From NCBI GenBank assembly GCA_947629775.1, contig CANRFA010000012.1, positions 1-39,751 on the forward strand: 39,751 nt of DNA, written 5' to 3'. The DNA comes from an uncultured Oscillospiraceae bacterium (lineage in GTDB: Bacteria > Bacillota > Clostridia > Oscillospirales > Oscillospiraceae). The position numbers and the translations under genes are program-made. Below are positions 1 to 7,315 of this stretch, piece by piece. The notes under the pieces are model-generated. The model did not search any database. It was not told where the DNA came from and worked only from the letters and a program-made list of their open reading frames with translations. Position 1 is the first letter of the stretch. The number at the start of each line of letters is the position of its first letter.

Positions 1-37
1 GGAGAGGAAAAAAACTGTGGATTTCCCCAACTTTCGC

Positions 38-65
38 TTGCAATTTCCGCTGAGAAGTGTATCCT
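38..65 (+). promoter_or_regulatory. possible sigma-70-type promoter upstream of the LtaS-like gene
   Basis: TTGCAA at 38-43 and TATCCT at 60-65 are separated by 16 bases, about 40 bases before the start codon at 105. The -10 box is imperfect, so this is only a candidate. A short GC hairpin (73-85) lies in the putative leader. Confidence 0.3.
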
Positions 66-104
66 GAAGATTGCGGCTGCGCCGCATGTGGAGGAAGAGG
101 AACT

Positions 105-1967
105 ATGAGTACGAACGGCGATACCCTGTATGCGTCGGACCTGGTAAGGCGGGTCCGGAGAAGACTGCTCTGGGAGTTCCAGCACCGGAAGGGCAGATGG
201 CTCTCCCGGCTGGTCTTTCTGCTGGGGCCCTGGGTTTCCCTGTGGATGGTGGAGATCCTCAACGAGAACAACGTCTTCGAGGACCTGGACAGCTGGCAGG
301 TGACGGGCAACATCATCTGGTACTACAGCCTGTTCATCGTCTGCCGTCTGCTTCTGGGGCGGCTGCGCCGGGCGGCCGCGGCCGGCTCCATCCTTTCCTT
401 TGTGATCGGGCTGCTCAATCATTATATCCTGCGCTTCCGCGGGCGGATCATCTTCCCGGCGGACGTGCTGGCCTGGCGGACGGCGGCCAACGTGGCCCAG
501 GGGTTTGACTACTCCAAGGACTCCTACATCATTCAGGCCGCGGTGCTGCTGGTGGCTTACCTGTTCCTGGTCTGGATGTGCGTCTCCCAGAGACGCCGGG
601 CAAAGATCCCCTGGCCCGTGGGTGTGCTCTGCTGGGGAGCCCTGGCGATCTACTGCTACGGTTTCTTCTTTACGGACGCCCTGCCCAACATGGGCATCTT
701 CACCCAGCAGTGGGTGACCCAGCGCAACGGCTTTGTGCTCAACTTCACCATCGCCCTGCGCTACAGCTCCGTGGACAAGCCGGACGACTACTCGAAGGAG
801 ACGGCGCTGGAGCTGCTGGCGGACTATCCCGGCAGCGAGGGAGATCCCTCTCTCCAGCCGGATAAGATCATCGTCGTCATGAACGAGTCCTTCGGGGACT
901 TCTCCCTCTTTGATTCCTTCGAGCCGTCCATGGATCCCCTGCCCTTCCTGCACTCCCTGAAGGAGAACACCGTGAAGGGTTGGATGTACTCGCCTGTGAC
1001 CGGCGGCGGCACCGCCACGGTGGAGTTTGAGTACCTCACCGGCTTTACCAGCCTCTTTCAGCCGCCTCACACGGTGGCCTATCAGCTCTATGTGGAGCGG
1101 GACATGCCCTCTCTGGCGGCCCTGGCGGGCAGCGAAGGGTACACCACCACCGCCTTCCACCCCTACGACCGCTCCGGCTGGAACCGGGTGATCGCCTACG
1201 ACTACCTGTCCTTTGACAACCAGATGTATCAGGAGGACGTGACGAATCCCTGGTACATCCGCCACTACATCTCGGACCGTTCGGACTACACGGCTGTCCT
1301 GAATGCCATTAAAGACGAGGACCGGTCCTTCTTTTTCAACGTGACCATGCAGAACCACAGCGGCTACGCCCAGGGCTGGAACAACCTGGAGCGCACCATT
1401 ACCCTGGACCCGGAGCTCAACCAGCAGGATACCACCGCCGAGCAGTACCTGGCCCTGTCCGCCGAGAGCGACATTGCTCTGCAGGAGCTGCTGACCCGCT
1501 GCAGCGAACTGGACGAGCGGGTGATGGTGGTGTTCTTCGGGGACCACCAGCCGCCGCTGAAGAACGCCTTCTACGAGAAGCTCTACGGGAAGAAGCTCTC
1601 CGAGCGCACCACGGAAGAACTGATGCGCCAGTACGCGGTGCCCTTCTTCATCTGGACCAACTACGACACCGAGGAGCGGGAGGATGTGATCTGCAGTCCC
1701 AACTTCCTGGGGGTTCTTACCGCCCAGGCGGCCGGCCTGCCCATGACGGGCTACATGCAGTTCCTGGCGGACCTCTACGAGGAGATGCCCGCCGTCACGC
1801 CCGTGGGCTTCATCACGAAGGACGGCCGCTTCCTGAAGGAGTCTGAGCTCGGTCCGGCCGAGAAGGACTGGATCTGGAAGTACGAGGTCCTCAACTACTG
1901 CGGGATGGTGGACCTCTTTGACGAAGCGAGACCCGGTTTCTGCGTGACCGGGCCGGAGGAATCCTGA
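105..1967 (+). CDS. LtaS-family membrane sulfatase / phosphoglycerol transferase
   Basis: This 620-residue protein probably transfers glycerol phosphate (or a similar phospho-alcohol) from phosphatidylglycerol to a cell-envelope polymer on the outer face of the membrane. Five hydrophobic segments (about residues 33-50, 69-85, 90-108, 141-159, 170-190) precede an extracellular alkaline-phosphatase-fold domain. Visible active-site elements are the metal-ligand Glu261 in a NESFGDF motif, the nucleophile Thr303 after a Gly-Gly-Gly turn, and Asp480-His481 in FFGDHQPP; these match the Glu/Thr/Asp-His set of LtaS. I chose ATG 105 because a purine-rich Shine-Dalgarno (GAGGAAGAGG, 91-100) sits just before it; an in-frame ATG at 57 lacks one. 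Length fits the family (about 600-650). It stands alone, followed by a terminator. It could make true lipoteichoic acid or another glycopolymer; the sequence does not decide. Confidence 0.9.
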   Translation: MSTNGDTLYASDLVRRVRRRLLWEFQHRKGRWLSRLVFLLGPWVSLWMVEILNENNVFEDLDSWQVTGNIIWYYSLFIVCRLLLGRLRRAAAAGSILSFVIGLLNHYILRFRGRIIFPADVLAWRTAANVAQGFDYSKDSYIIQAAVLLVAYLFLVWMCVSQRRRAKIPWPVGVLCWGALAIYCYGFFFTDALPNMGIFTQQWVTQRNGFVLNFTIALRYSSVDKPDDYSKETALELLADYPGSEGDPSLQPDKIIVVMNESFGDFSLFDSFEPSMDPLPFLHSLKENTVKGWMYSPVTGGGTATVEFEYLTGFTSLFQPPHTVAYQLYVERDMPSLAALAGSEGYTTTAFHPYDRSGWNRVIAYDYLSFDNQMYQEDVTNPWYIRHYISDRSDYTAVLNAIKDEDRSFFFNVTMQNHSGYAQGWNNLERTITLDPELNQQDTTAEQYLALSAESDIALQELLTRCSELDERVMVVFFGDHQPPLKNAFYEKLYGKKLSERTTEELMRQYAVPFFIWTNYDTEEREDVICSPNFLGVLTAQAAGLPMTGYMQFLADLYEEMPAVTPVGFITKDGRFLKESELGPAEKDWIWKYEVLNYCGMVDLFDEARPGFCVTGPEES

Positions 1968-1976
1968 AATCAATCC

Positions 1977-2018
1977 GAGGGAGCGGAGCCGGTCTGCCGG
2001 TGCCGCCCCCTCTTTTTT
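1977..2018 (+). terminator. Rho-independent terminator after the LtaS-like gene
   Basis: A 16-base arm (1977-1992) pairs with 1997-2012 across a TCTG loop, with two mismatches and one G-U pair, and is followed directly by six T residues (2013-2018). It lies 10 bases after the stop codon and separates this gene from the DUF512-der block. Confidence 0.85.
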
Positions 2019-2039
2019 CCGGAAAAGGAGCGGCCCGGC

Positions 2040-2068
2040 TTGCTTTTCCCCTCCCTTTCGTGTAAAAT
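2040..2068 (+). promoter_or_regulatory. sigma-70-type promoter for the DUF512 - der - plsY - gpsA block
   Basis: TTGCTT (2040-2045) and TAAAAT (2063-2068) are spaced by the ideal 17 bases, lie just after the preceding terminator, and are about 40 bases ahead of the GTG start at 2111. No other promoter is evident before der. Confidence 0.6.
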
Positions 2069-2110
2069 GAAGGGACCCTCTCTGGGAAAGGCTGGAAGGT
2101 GAGAGAAAAC

Positions 2111-3496
2111 GTGAGTCTGACAGAAATCCGCTCGGTGGACCCCCGCAGTCCCGCCCGCCGCGCCGGAATCCGGGCGGGGGAGACCCTCGTCAGCGTCAAC
2201 GGCCACCCCATCGCGGATGTGCTGGACTACAAATTCTACAGCTACGACACGCGGCTGGAGCTGAAACTGCGGGAGCGGGACGGCCGGGAGCGCACCGTCC
2301 GGGTGCGCAAGCGGGAGGGGGAGGACCTGGGACTGGAGTTCCCCACCTACCTGATGGACCGGGCCCGCTCCTGCGCGAACCGCTGCGTCTTCTGCTTTGT
2401 GGACCAGATGCCCCCGGGGATGCGCGAAAGCCTCTACTTCAAGGACGACGACGCCCGTCTGTCCTTTCTTCTTGGCAACTACCTGACCCTGACCAACCTC
2501 TCCCGGCGGGAGATGGAGCGCATCATGGACCTTCGCATCTCGCCCATCAACATCTCCGTCCACACCACGGATCCGGCGCTGCGGGTGGAGATGCTGAAAA
2601 ATCCCCGGGCCGCGGAGGTGCTGGAGGTCATGCGCCGCTTCGCGGAGCGCCGGATCACCATGAACTGTCAGATTGTCTCCTGCCCCGGCCTCAACGACGG
2701 TCCCGCCCTGGAGCGGACCCTGGAGGACCTGGCCGGCCTGTGGCCGGCGGTCAACAGCGTCTCCGTCGTGCCGGTGGGACTGACGAAGTACCGGGAGGGG
2801 CTGCCTTCCCTTGAAGGCTACCGGAAAGAGACCGCCGCCGCCGTCCTGGACCAGGTGGAGGCCTTCGCCGCCCGCCATCTGGCGGAAAAGGGGTCCCGGC
2901 TGGTCTGGTGCTCGGACGAGTTTTACCTGCTGGCGGAGCGGGAGCTGCCCGACGAGGAATACTTCGAGTCCTTCACCCAGCTGGACAACGGCGTCGGCAT
3001 GCTGCGCCTGCTCTCCGGAGAGTTCCATCGGGCCCTGGAGCTGATGGACCTGGAAGAGACGGAGGGCGCCACGCCTTTTACCATCGCCACCGGCGTCTCC
3101 GCCGCCCCCTTCCTGGAGAAGCTGGTGGAGGAGGCCCACGCCAGATTCCCCGCCATTCAGGGCCGCGTCCAGGGGATCCGCAACCGCTTTTTCGGAGAGA
3201 GCATCACGGTGGCCGGCCTGGTCACCGGACAGGATCTGCTGGAACAGCTGAAAGGCACGGAGCTGGGAGAGCGGGTGCTGATCCCCGCCACCATGCTGCG
3301 CTCCGGAGAGACCGTCTTCCTGGACGATGTGACCCTGGAGGAGGCGGAGCGGACGCTGGGGGTGCCGGTATTGCCGGTGGCCCAGGACGGCTTCGAGCTG
3401 CTGGACGCCATGTGCGGTCTGGCCGCGCCCGCCTCCACGGGCCCCGCCCCGGGAGAAGAGGAGGAGTTTTACCGCTACCATCCGGGCACCCGCTGA
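2111..3496 (+). CDS. radical-SAM protein with PDZ-like and DUF512 domains
   Basis: This 461-residue protein is a predicted Fe-S oxidoreductase of unknown substrate, widespread in Clostridia. A short PDZ-like region at the N-terminus (about residues 5-60) has the typical AGIRAGETLVSVNG turn. A CxxxCxxC cluster motif (Cys88, Cys92, Cys95) would bind the radical-SAM 4Fe-4S cluster. The C-terminal half carries the DUF512 signature, including SDEFYLLAERELP and the final QDGFELLDAM segment. I chose GTG 2111 because GGTGA lies 8-9 bases upstream; an in-frame GTG at 2099 overlaps that site and would add four residues. The gene is 34 bases ahead of der, the usual clostridial arrangement. The function is not known; the linkage to der hints at a conserved housekeeping role. 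Confidence 0.9.
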   Translation: MSLTEIRSVDPRSPARRAGIRAGETLVSVNGHPIADVLDYKFYSYDTRLELKLRERDGRERTVRVRKREGEDLGLEFPTYLMDRARSCANRCVFCFVDQMPPGMRESLYFKDDDARLSFLLGNYLTLTNLSRREMERIMDLRISPINISVHTTDPALRVEMLKNPRAAEVLEVMRRFAERRITMNCQIVSCPGLNDGPALERTLEDLAGLWPAVNSVSVVPVGLTKYREGLPSLEGYRKETAAAVLDQVEAFAARHLAEKGSRLVWCSDEFYLLAERELPDEEYFESFTQLDNGVGMLRLLSGEFHRALELMDLEETEGATPFTIATGVSAAPFLEKLVEEAHARFPAIQGRVQGIRNRFFGESITVAGLVTGQDLLEQLKGTELGERVLIPATMLRSGETVFLDDVTLEEAERTLGVPVLPVAQDGFELLDAMCGLAAPASTGPAPGEEEEFYRYHPGTR

Positions 3497-3510
3497 GCGG
3501 GCGCCCTTGT
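3484..3510 (+). terminator. hairpin overlapping the DUF512 stop codon (weak terminator or attenuator)
   Basis: A 10-base arm (3484-3493) pairs with 3497-3506 with one mismatch, leaving the TGA stop codon itself as the three-base loop; TTGT follows. The T-tract is poor, so partial attenuation or mRNA stabilisation before der is more likely than full termination. Confidence 0.35.
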
Positions 3511-3530
3511 CATAAAGCGAGGTGTATTTC

Positions 3531-4856
3531 ATGAAACCTTTGGTCGCCATTGTGGGACGGCCCAACGTGGGCAAGTCCCTGCTGTTCAACCGGCTGTGCG
3601 GACAGCGTCTCTCCATCGTGGAGGATACGCCGGGGGTGACCCGGGACCGGCTGTACGCGAAATGCGAGTGGAGAAACCGGGTCTTCGATATTGTGGACAC
3701 CGGCGGCATCGAGCCGGGCACGGACGACCAGATCCTGTCCTTCATGCGGGAACAGGCGGAGATCGCCATCCAGGCGGCCGCCGTGATCGTGCTGGTCTGC
3801 GACATCCGCACCGGCGTGACCGCCGCCGACCAGGATGTGGCGAACCTGCTGCTTCGGGCCCGCAAGCCCGTGATTCTGGCCGTCAACAAGGCGGACAGCA
3901 TCGGCCACGAGGACCCCGGCCTCTACGAGTTCTACAACCTGGGGCTGGGGGATCCCATCGCCATTTCCGCCCTTCACGGCCACGGCACCGGCGACCTGCT
4001 GGACGCCTGCTTCGAGTTCTTCCCTCCGGAAGAGGAGGAAGAGGAAGAGGACGACGTGATCCGGGTGGCGGTGATCGGCAAGCCCAACGTGGGCAAGTCC
4101 TCCCTTGTCAACCGCATTCTGGGGGAGGAGCGGGTCATTGTCTCCAACGTGGCCGGCACCACCCGGGACGCGGTGGATACGGAATATGAAAACGAAAAGG
4201 GGAAATACCTCTTCATCGATACCGCCGGCATGCGGAAGAAGTCCCGGGTGGACGACCGCATCGAGCGCTTCTCCGTGCTGCGGGCTACCATGGCGATCGA
4301 GCGCAGCCACGTCTGCCTGATCCTCATCGACGCCAACGAGGGCGTTACGGAGCAGGACACCAAGGTGGCAGGGCTGGCCCACGAGGCGGGGAAGGCCTGC
4401 GTGATCGTGGTGAACAAGTGGGACGCCATCGAGAAGGACGGAAAGACCATGGACCGCATGCGCAAGGAAGTCATGCAGAGCCTGTCCTTCATGACCTACG
4501 CGCCGGTGATCTTCATCTCCGCCCTCACCGGACAGCGGGTGGATCGCCTCTTTGACCTCATCAACTATGTCAACAGCCAGGCCGCCACCCGCATCTCGAC
4601 CGGCATGCTCAACAGTGTGCTTGCGGACGCCACCTCCCGGGTCCAGCCGCCCACGGATAAAGGGCGCCGCCTGAAAATTTATTATATGACACAGGTCGGG
4701 GTGCGGCCGCCCCACTTTGTCTGTTTCTGCAACGATGCCAAGCTGTTTCACTTTTCCTATCAGCGGTATCTGGAAAACCAGATCCGCAGCACCTTCGGTC
4801 TGGAGGGCACCCCGGTGCGGCTGACCATCCGGCAGAAGGGTGACAAGGAGGGATAA
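3531..4856 (+). CDS. der: ribosome-assembly GTPase Der (EngA)
   Basis: Der is an essential tandem GTPase that binds the 50S subunit during its maturation in the cytoplasm. The protein has 441 residues, the family's usual length. The first G domain opens with GRPNVGKS at residues 9-16 and the second with GKPNVGKS near residue 183; each has its DTGG/DTAG switch and an NKAD or NKWD specificity motif. A very acidic linker (EEEEEEED) joins the two. The C-terminal KH-like domain carries the typical RPPHFVCFCND segment. ATG 3531 follows GAGGTG by about 7 bases; an upstream in-frame GTG at 3522 lies within that ribosome site and is rejected. It is followed three bases later by plsY, so the two are surely co-transcribed. 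Confidence 0.98.
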   Translation: MKPLVAIVGRPNVGKSLLFNRLCGQRLSIVEDTPGVTRDRLYAKCEWRNRVFDIVDTGGIEPGTDDQILSFMREQAEIAIQAAAVIVLVCDIRTGVTAADQDVANLLLRARKPVILAVNKADSIGHEDPGLYEFYNLGLGDPIAISALHGHGTGDLLDACFEFFPPEEEEEEEDDVIRVAVIGKPNVGKSSLVNRILGEERVIVSNVAGTTRDAVDTEYENEKGKYLFIDTAGMRKKSRVDDRIERFSVLRATMAIERSHVCLILIDANEGVTEQDTKVAGLAHEAGKACVIVVNKWDAIEKDGKTMDRMRKEVMQSLSFMTYAPVIFISALTGQRVDRLFDLINYVNSQAATRISTGMLNSVLADATSRVQPPTDKGRRLKIYYMTQVGVRPPHFVCFCNDAKLFHFSYQRYLENQIRSTFGLEGTPVRLTIRQKGDKEG

Positions 4857-4859
4857 GGA

Positions 4860-5492
4860 ATGGGAGATCTGATCTTCCGCGCTGTGATCATTGCCGTGGT
4901 GGCCTATTTCTGCGGCTGCTTCAACGGGTCTGTAATTGTGTCCAAATATATTCTCCGCGACGACGTCCGCAACCATGGCAGCGGCAACGCCGGACTGACG
5001 AACTTCTTCCGTACCTTCGGCGGGCCCCTGACCTTCGTTGTGATTCTGACGGACGTGGTGAAGGCGGTGGTGGGCATCCAGGTGGCGGTGCTCCTCTCGG
5101 CGGGTGTGCAGGGCGGAGACCTGGTGAATTATGCGAAATACTGGGCCGCCGCCTGGGTGCTGCTGGGGCACATGTATCCCTGCATGTTTCACTTCCGGGG
5201 CGGCAAGGGAGTCCTCTCCGGGGGCGCCATTGTCTTCATGATGGACTGGCGCATCGGGCTGGTGGCGTGGATCGGCTTTCTGGTGCTGGTGCTCCTCACC
5301 CGCTATGTCTCCCTGGGCTCCATCTGGGCCGGGGCGTCGTTCCCCTTTTCCACCTGGTTCGTCTTCCGCGATCCCATCCTCTTCGTCATGGGACTCTTTC
5401 TTGGCGGCCTGGTGGTCTGGAAGCACCGAAGCAACATCCAACGGCTGCTGACGGGTACCGAGAATAAGTTTTCCTTCCACAAAAAGAAATAG
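4860..5492 (+). CDS. plsY: glycerol-3-phosphate acyltransferase PlsY
   Basis: PlsY transfers the acyl group of acyl-phosphate to sn-glycerol-3-phosphate, the first committed step of phospholipid synthesis, in the cytoplasmic membrane. The 210-residue protein has several membrane segments. The conserved motifs are visible: the N-terminal GSGNAGLTN (SGNxGxTN type), the HxFP-type loop written here as HMYPCMFHFRGGKGV, and the C-terminal KHRSNIQRLLTGTE (RHxxNIxRLxxGxE type). The start is three bases after der, with AAGGAGGG as ribosome site inside the der end. Grouping with gpsA, which makes its substrate glycerol-3-phosphate, is functional and common in Firmicutes. Confidence 0.97.
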   Translation: MGDLIFRAVIIAVVAYFCGCFNGSVIVSKYILRDDVRNHGSGNAGLTNFFRTFGGPLTFVVILTDVVKAVVGIQVAVLLSAGVQGGDLVNYAKYWAAAWVLLGHMYPCMFHFRGGKGVLSGGAIVFMMDWRIGLVAWIGFLVLVLLTRYVSLGSIWAGASFPFSTWFVFRDPILFVMGLFLGGLVVWKHRSNIQRLLTGTENKFSFHKKK

Positions 5493-5517
5493 CGGACCGG
5501 CGAAGGTCCGTCCGATC

Positions 5518-5546
5518 GGGGTCGGCCCCAGACCGGCCCCTTTGTT
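5518..5546 (+). terminator. GC hairpin with short T-tract between plsY and gpsA
   Basis: An 8-base stem (5518-5525 with 5533-5540, one G-U pair, 7-base loop) is followed by TTTGTT. A smaller 6-base hairpin (5493-5510) directly follows the plsY stop. Together they could terminate or attenuate transcription; gpsA might still be reached by read-through, since no clear promoter is seen before it. Confidence 0.45.
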
Positions 5547-5566
5547 CCATCTGGAGGTGTTTTTTC

Positions 5567-6568
5567 ATGAAAACTGCCGTACTGGGCAGCGGCGGCTGGG
5601 GCACGGCCCTGGCCCTGGTGCTGCTGGATAACGGCCACGAGACCACGCTGTGGTCCTATACGGAAGAAAAGAATAAGATCCTGAAGGAGAAGCGGGAGAG
5701 CCCCATGCTGAAGGGGGTCGCCCTGCCGGAGAAGCTGGCGCTGACCGCGGACCTGGACTGCGTGCGGGACTGCGAACTGGTGGTGCTGGCGACGCCCTCC
5801 TTCGCGGTGCGGGAGACGGCGGCGAAGCTGAAGGACCGGCTGAAGCCGGGGACCCTGCTGGTCTCCGCATCAAAGGGCATCGAGCGGGGAACCTCTCTGC
5901 GGCTGTCCGAGGTAATCGAAGAGGAGACCGGGGGAACCTGCCCCGTGGTGGTTCTCTCCGGCCCATCCCACGCGGAGGAAGTGGGCCGGGGCATCCCCAC
6001 CGGCGTGGTGGCGGCAGGTCCGGACGAAGAGACGGCCCGCAGGGTGCAGGCGGCCTTCATGAGCCGCCGCTTTCGCGTCTATACCACGGACGACCGCATC
6101 GGCACCGAGATCTGCGCCGCCCTCAAGAATGTCATCGCCCTCTGCGCCGGCTGTCTGGACGGCATGGGGGCCGGGGACAACACCAAGGCCCTTCTGATGA
6201 CCCGGGGAATGGCGGAGATCGCCCGGCTGAGCGTGGCGCTGGGCGCCCGCCGGGAGACCATTACCGGCCTGGCCGGCGTGGGCGACCTGATCGTCACCTG
6301 CTGTTCCATGCACTCCCGCAACCGTCGCTGCGGAATTCTCATCGGGCGGGGAGTTCCCATTCCCGAGGCCATCGAACAGGTGGGCGCCGTGGTGGAGGGC
6401 TGCTACGCCGCCGCCAACGCCAGAACGCTGGCCGCGAAAGCGGGGGTGGAGATGCCCATTGCGCAGGTGGCCTATGAAGTGCTTTACGAGGGCCGGGACG
6501 TGACCACCGTGGTGACGGATCTGATGGGCCGGGCCGGCCGCTCGGAATACGAGGAGAGCTGGGCCTGA
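5567..6568 (+). CDS. gpsA: NAD(P)-dependent glycerol-3-phosphate dehydrogenase GpsA
   Basis: GpsA reduces dihydroxyacetone phosphate to sn-glycerol-3-phosphate in the cytoplasm and supplies PlsY. The 333-residue length is normal. The N-terminal Rossmann loop reads GSGGWGTA (residues 7-14). The conserved segments SASKGIE, LSGPSHAEEV, the catalytic-lysine helix EICAALKNVIALCAG, and NTKALLMTRGMAEIARL follow in the expected order. ATG 5567 has GGAGGTG 8 bases upstream. The gene is the last of the housekeeping block; a strong terminator follows about 85 bases later. Confidence 0.97.
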   Translation: MKTAVLGSGGWGTALALVLLDNGHETTLWSYTEEKNKILKEKRESPMLKGVALPEKLALTADLDCVRDCELVVLATPSFAVRETAAKLKDRLKPGTLLVSASKGIERGTSLRLSEVIEEETGGTCPVVVLSGPSHAEEVGRGIPTGVVAAGPDEETARRVQAAFMSRRFRVYTTDDRIGTEICAALKNVIALCAGCLDGMGAGDNTKALLMTRGMAEIARLSVALGARRETITGLAGVGDLIVTCCSMHSRNRRCGILIGRGVPIPEAIEQVGAVVEGCYAAANARTLAAKAGVEMPIAQVAYEVLYEGRDVTTVVTDLMGRAGRSEYEESWA

Positions 6569-6654
6569 ACGCGGGCACAGGAGTCTTTCTCCGCCAGGGC
6601 GGATTTCGCTTCGGATCCCCTGAACATGCGAACGTCAGACTGAGATCTGCGGAA

Positions 6655-6685
6655 GACATCGGCCATCCGGCCGGTGTCTTTTTTT
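6655..6685 (+). terminator. strong intrinsic terminator after gpsA
   Basis: A 10-bp stem (6655-6664 with 6669-6678, one G-U pair) closes an ATCC loop and is followed by seven T residues. This is the cleanest terminator in the window and insulates the injection-system operon from the housekeeping genes. Confidence 0.92.
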
Positions 6686-6960
6686 GCAGTCCGGCTTCCG
6701 TGAGGCTGCATGAGACCTGGCTCGCGGGACCTGGCTCGGGCGGAATCGGGACGGAAGAAGACCCCGCCGGAGGGGCTGAAACGGCGCGGAATGAGGAATC
6801 CGGCTCAGGACTGAAACTCACCGATTTCGGAAGATTTTCCACCGCTTTCCCCAAAAAAGAGCCGGTTTGTCCCGGTGGTTGTGGAAAATCTGTGGATAAA
6901 GGCCGGGAGAGGACGCGGGGAGGAAAGTGCCTGGCGGGCGGGGTGTTTCGAGTTCTCCTG
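6686..6960. other. non-coding stretch before the injection-system operon
   Basis: Between gpsA and the first supported downstream gene there are about 580 bases without a convincing gene. A 91-codon open frame at 6700-6975 has low-complexity translation and no ribosome site, so I do not call it. A 14-base-period duplication of GACCTGGCTCG occurs at 6714-6724 and 6728-6738. The rest of the interval holds the inverted repeat, -10 box and leader listed separately. Confidence 0.5.
6832..6899. promoter_or_regulatory. 11-bp inverted repeat overlapping DnaA-box-like sites
   Basis: The arms AGATTTTCCAC (6832-6842) and GTGGAAAATCT (6881-6891) are perfect inverted copies 38 bases apart. The right arm overlaps TGTGGAAAA (6880-6888) and abuts TGTGGATAA (6891-6899), which on the minus strand read TTTTCCACA and TTATCCACA, both fitting the DnaA-box consensus. 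It may be an operator for a dimeric regulator, or a DnaA-responsive site, about 120 bases ahead of the putative -10 box. No regulator gene is present nearby. Confidence 0.4.
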
Positions 6961-7012
6961 AATGCAGGCAGTTGACCTCCTGAACTTGCGACCGAACAGC
7001 TGGAATTTCATG

Positions 7013-7018
7013 TATAAT
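7013..7018 (+). promoter_or_regulatory. candidate -10 box for the injection-system operon
   Basis: A perfect TATAAT lies at 7013-7018. A good -35 is missing at 16-18 bases: TTGCGA (6986-6991) is 21 bases away and TTGACC (6972-6977) is further still. Such a promoter would be weak or activator-dependent, which suits a costly, conditionally expressed machine. Confidence 0.45.
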
Positions 7019-7040
7019 GTAAGGGCAACGTTGAGCTGAA

Positions 7041-7078
7041 GGCGACTGCGCTGTGAATGCATGCGTTGCAGAGTCGCC
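7041..7078 (+). other. stem-loop in the 5' leader
   Basis: GGCGACT (7041-7047) pairs with AGTCGCC (7072-7078). Inside, CTG/CAG and a near-palindromic AATGCATGCGTT can extend the fold. It begins about 22 bases after the putative -10 box, so it would form near the 5' end of the operon transcript. Confidence 0.45.
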
Positions 7079-7148
7079 GCGCCGCCCGGACCGGGGATCC
7101 GGACAGCGGAATCGGGATAACGGATATGTCTGAAAGGGAGTTTCGTGA

Positions 7149-7205
7149 ATGGCATATCTTTACAGCCCGAATGAGACAGCCTCCGGAGGCCGGCTTCGGC
7201 TATAA
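7149..7205 (+). CDS. possible 18-codon leader peptide
   Basis: ATG 7149 follows an AAAGGGAG ribosome site (7133-7140) and encodes MAYLYSPNETASGGRLRL before a TAA. That stop overlaps an ATG (TAATG, 7203-7207) in the frame of the next gene, the layout of translational coupling. It may be a leader peptide, or the relic of an older N-terminus: the same frame continues openly after the stop to 7460. I do not recognise the peptide. Confidence 0.3.
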   Translation: MAYLYSPNETASGGRLRL

Positions 7206-7315
7206 TGGAACCTGCGGATGAGGTTCGGATATCAGGACCTCGGATCCGCGATCTCAGGCGGCCGGATGGCCCTTCTCAGGCAGGAAACCTATCGGACCCG
7301 GACAGGGAGGAACCC

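Noticed and set aside
6880-6899. Chromosomal replication origin suggested by two DnaA-like boxes
   Set aside because: Only two or three boxes, no AT-rich unwinding region, and no dnaA/dnaN neighbours; a regulatory role is more likely.
6700-6975. 91-codon + strand open frame in the gpsA-eCIS gap
   Set aside because: No ribosome site, low-complexity translation, and it covers the inverted repeat and promoter area.
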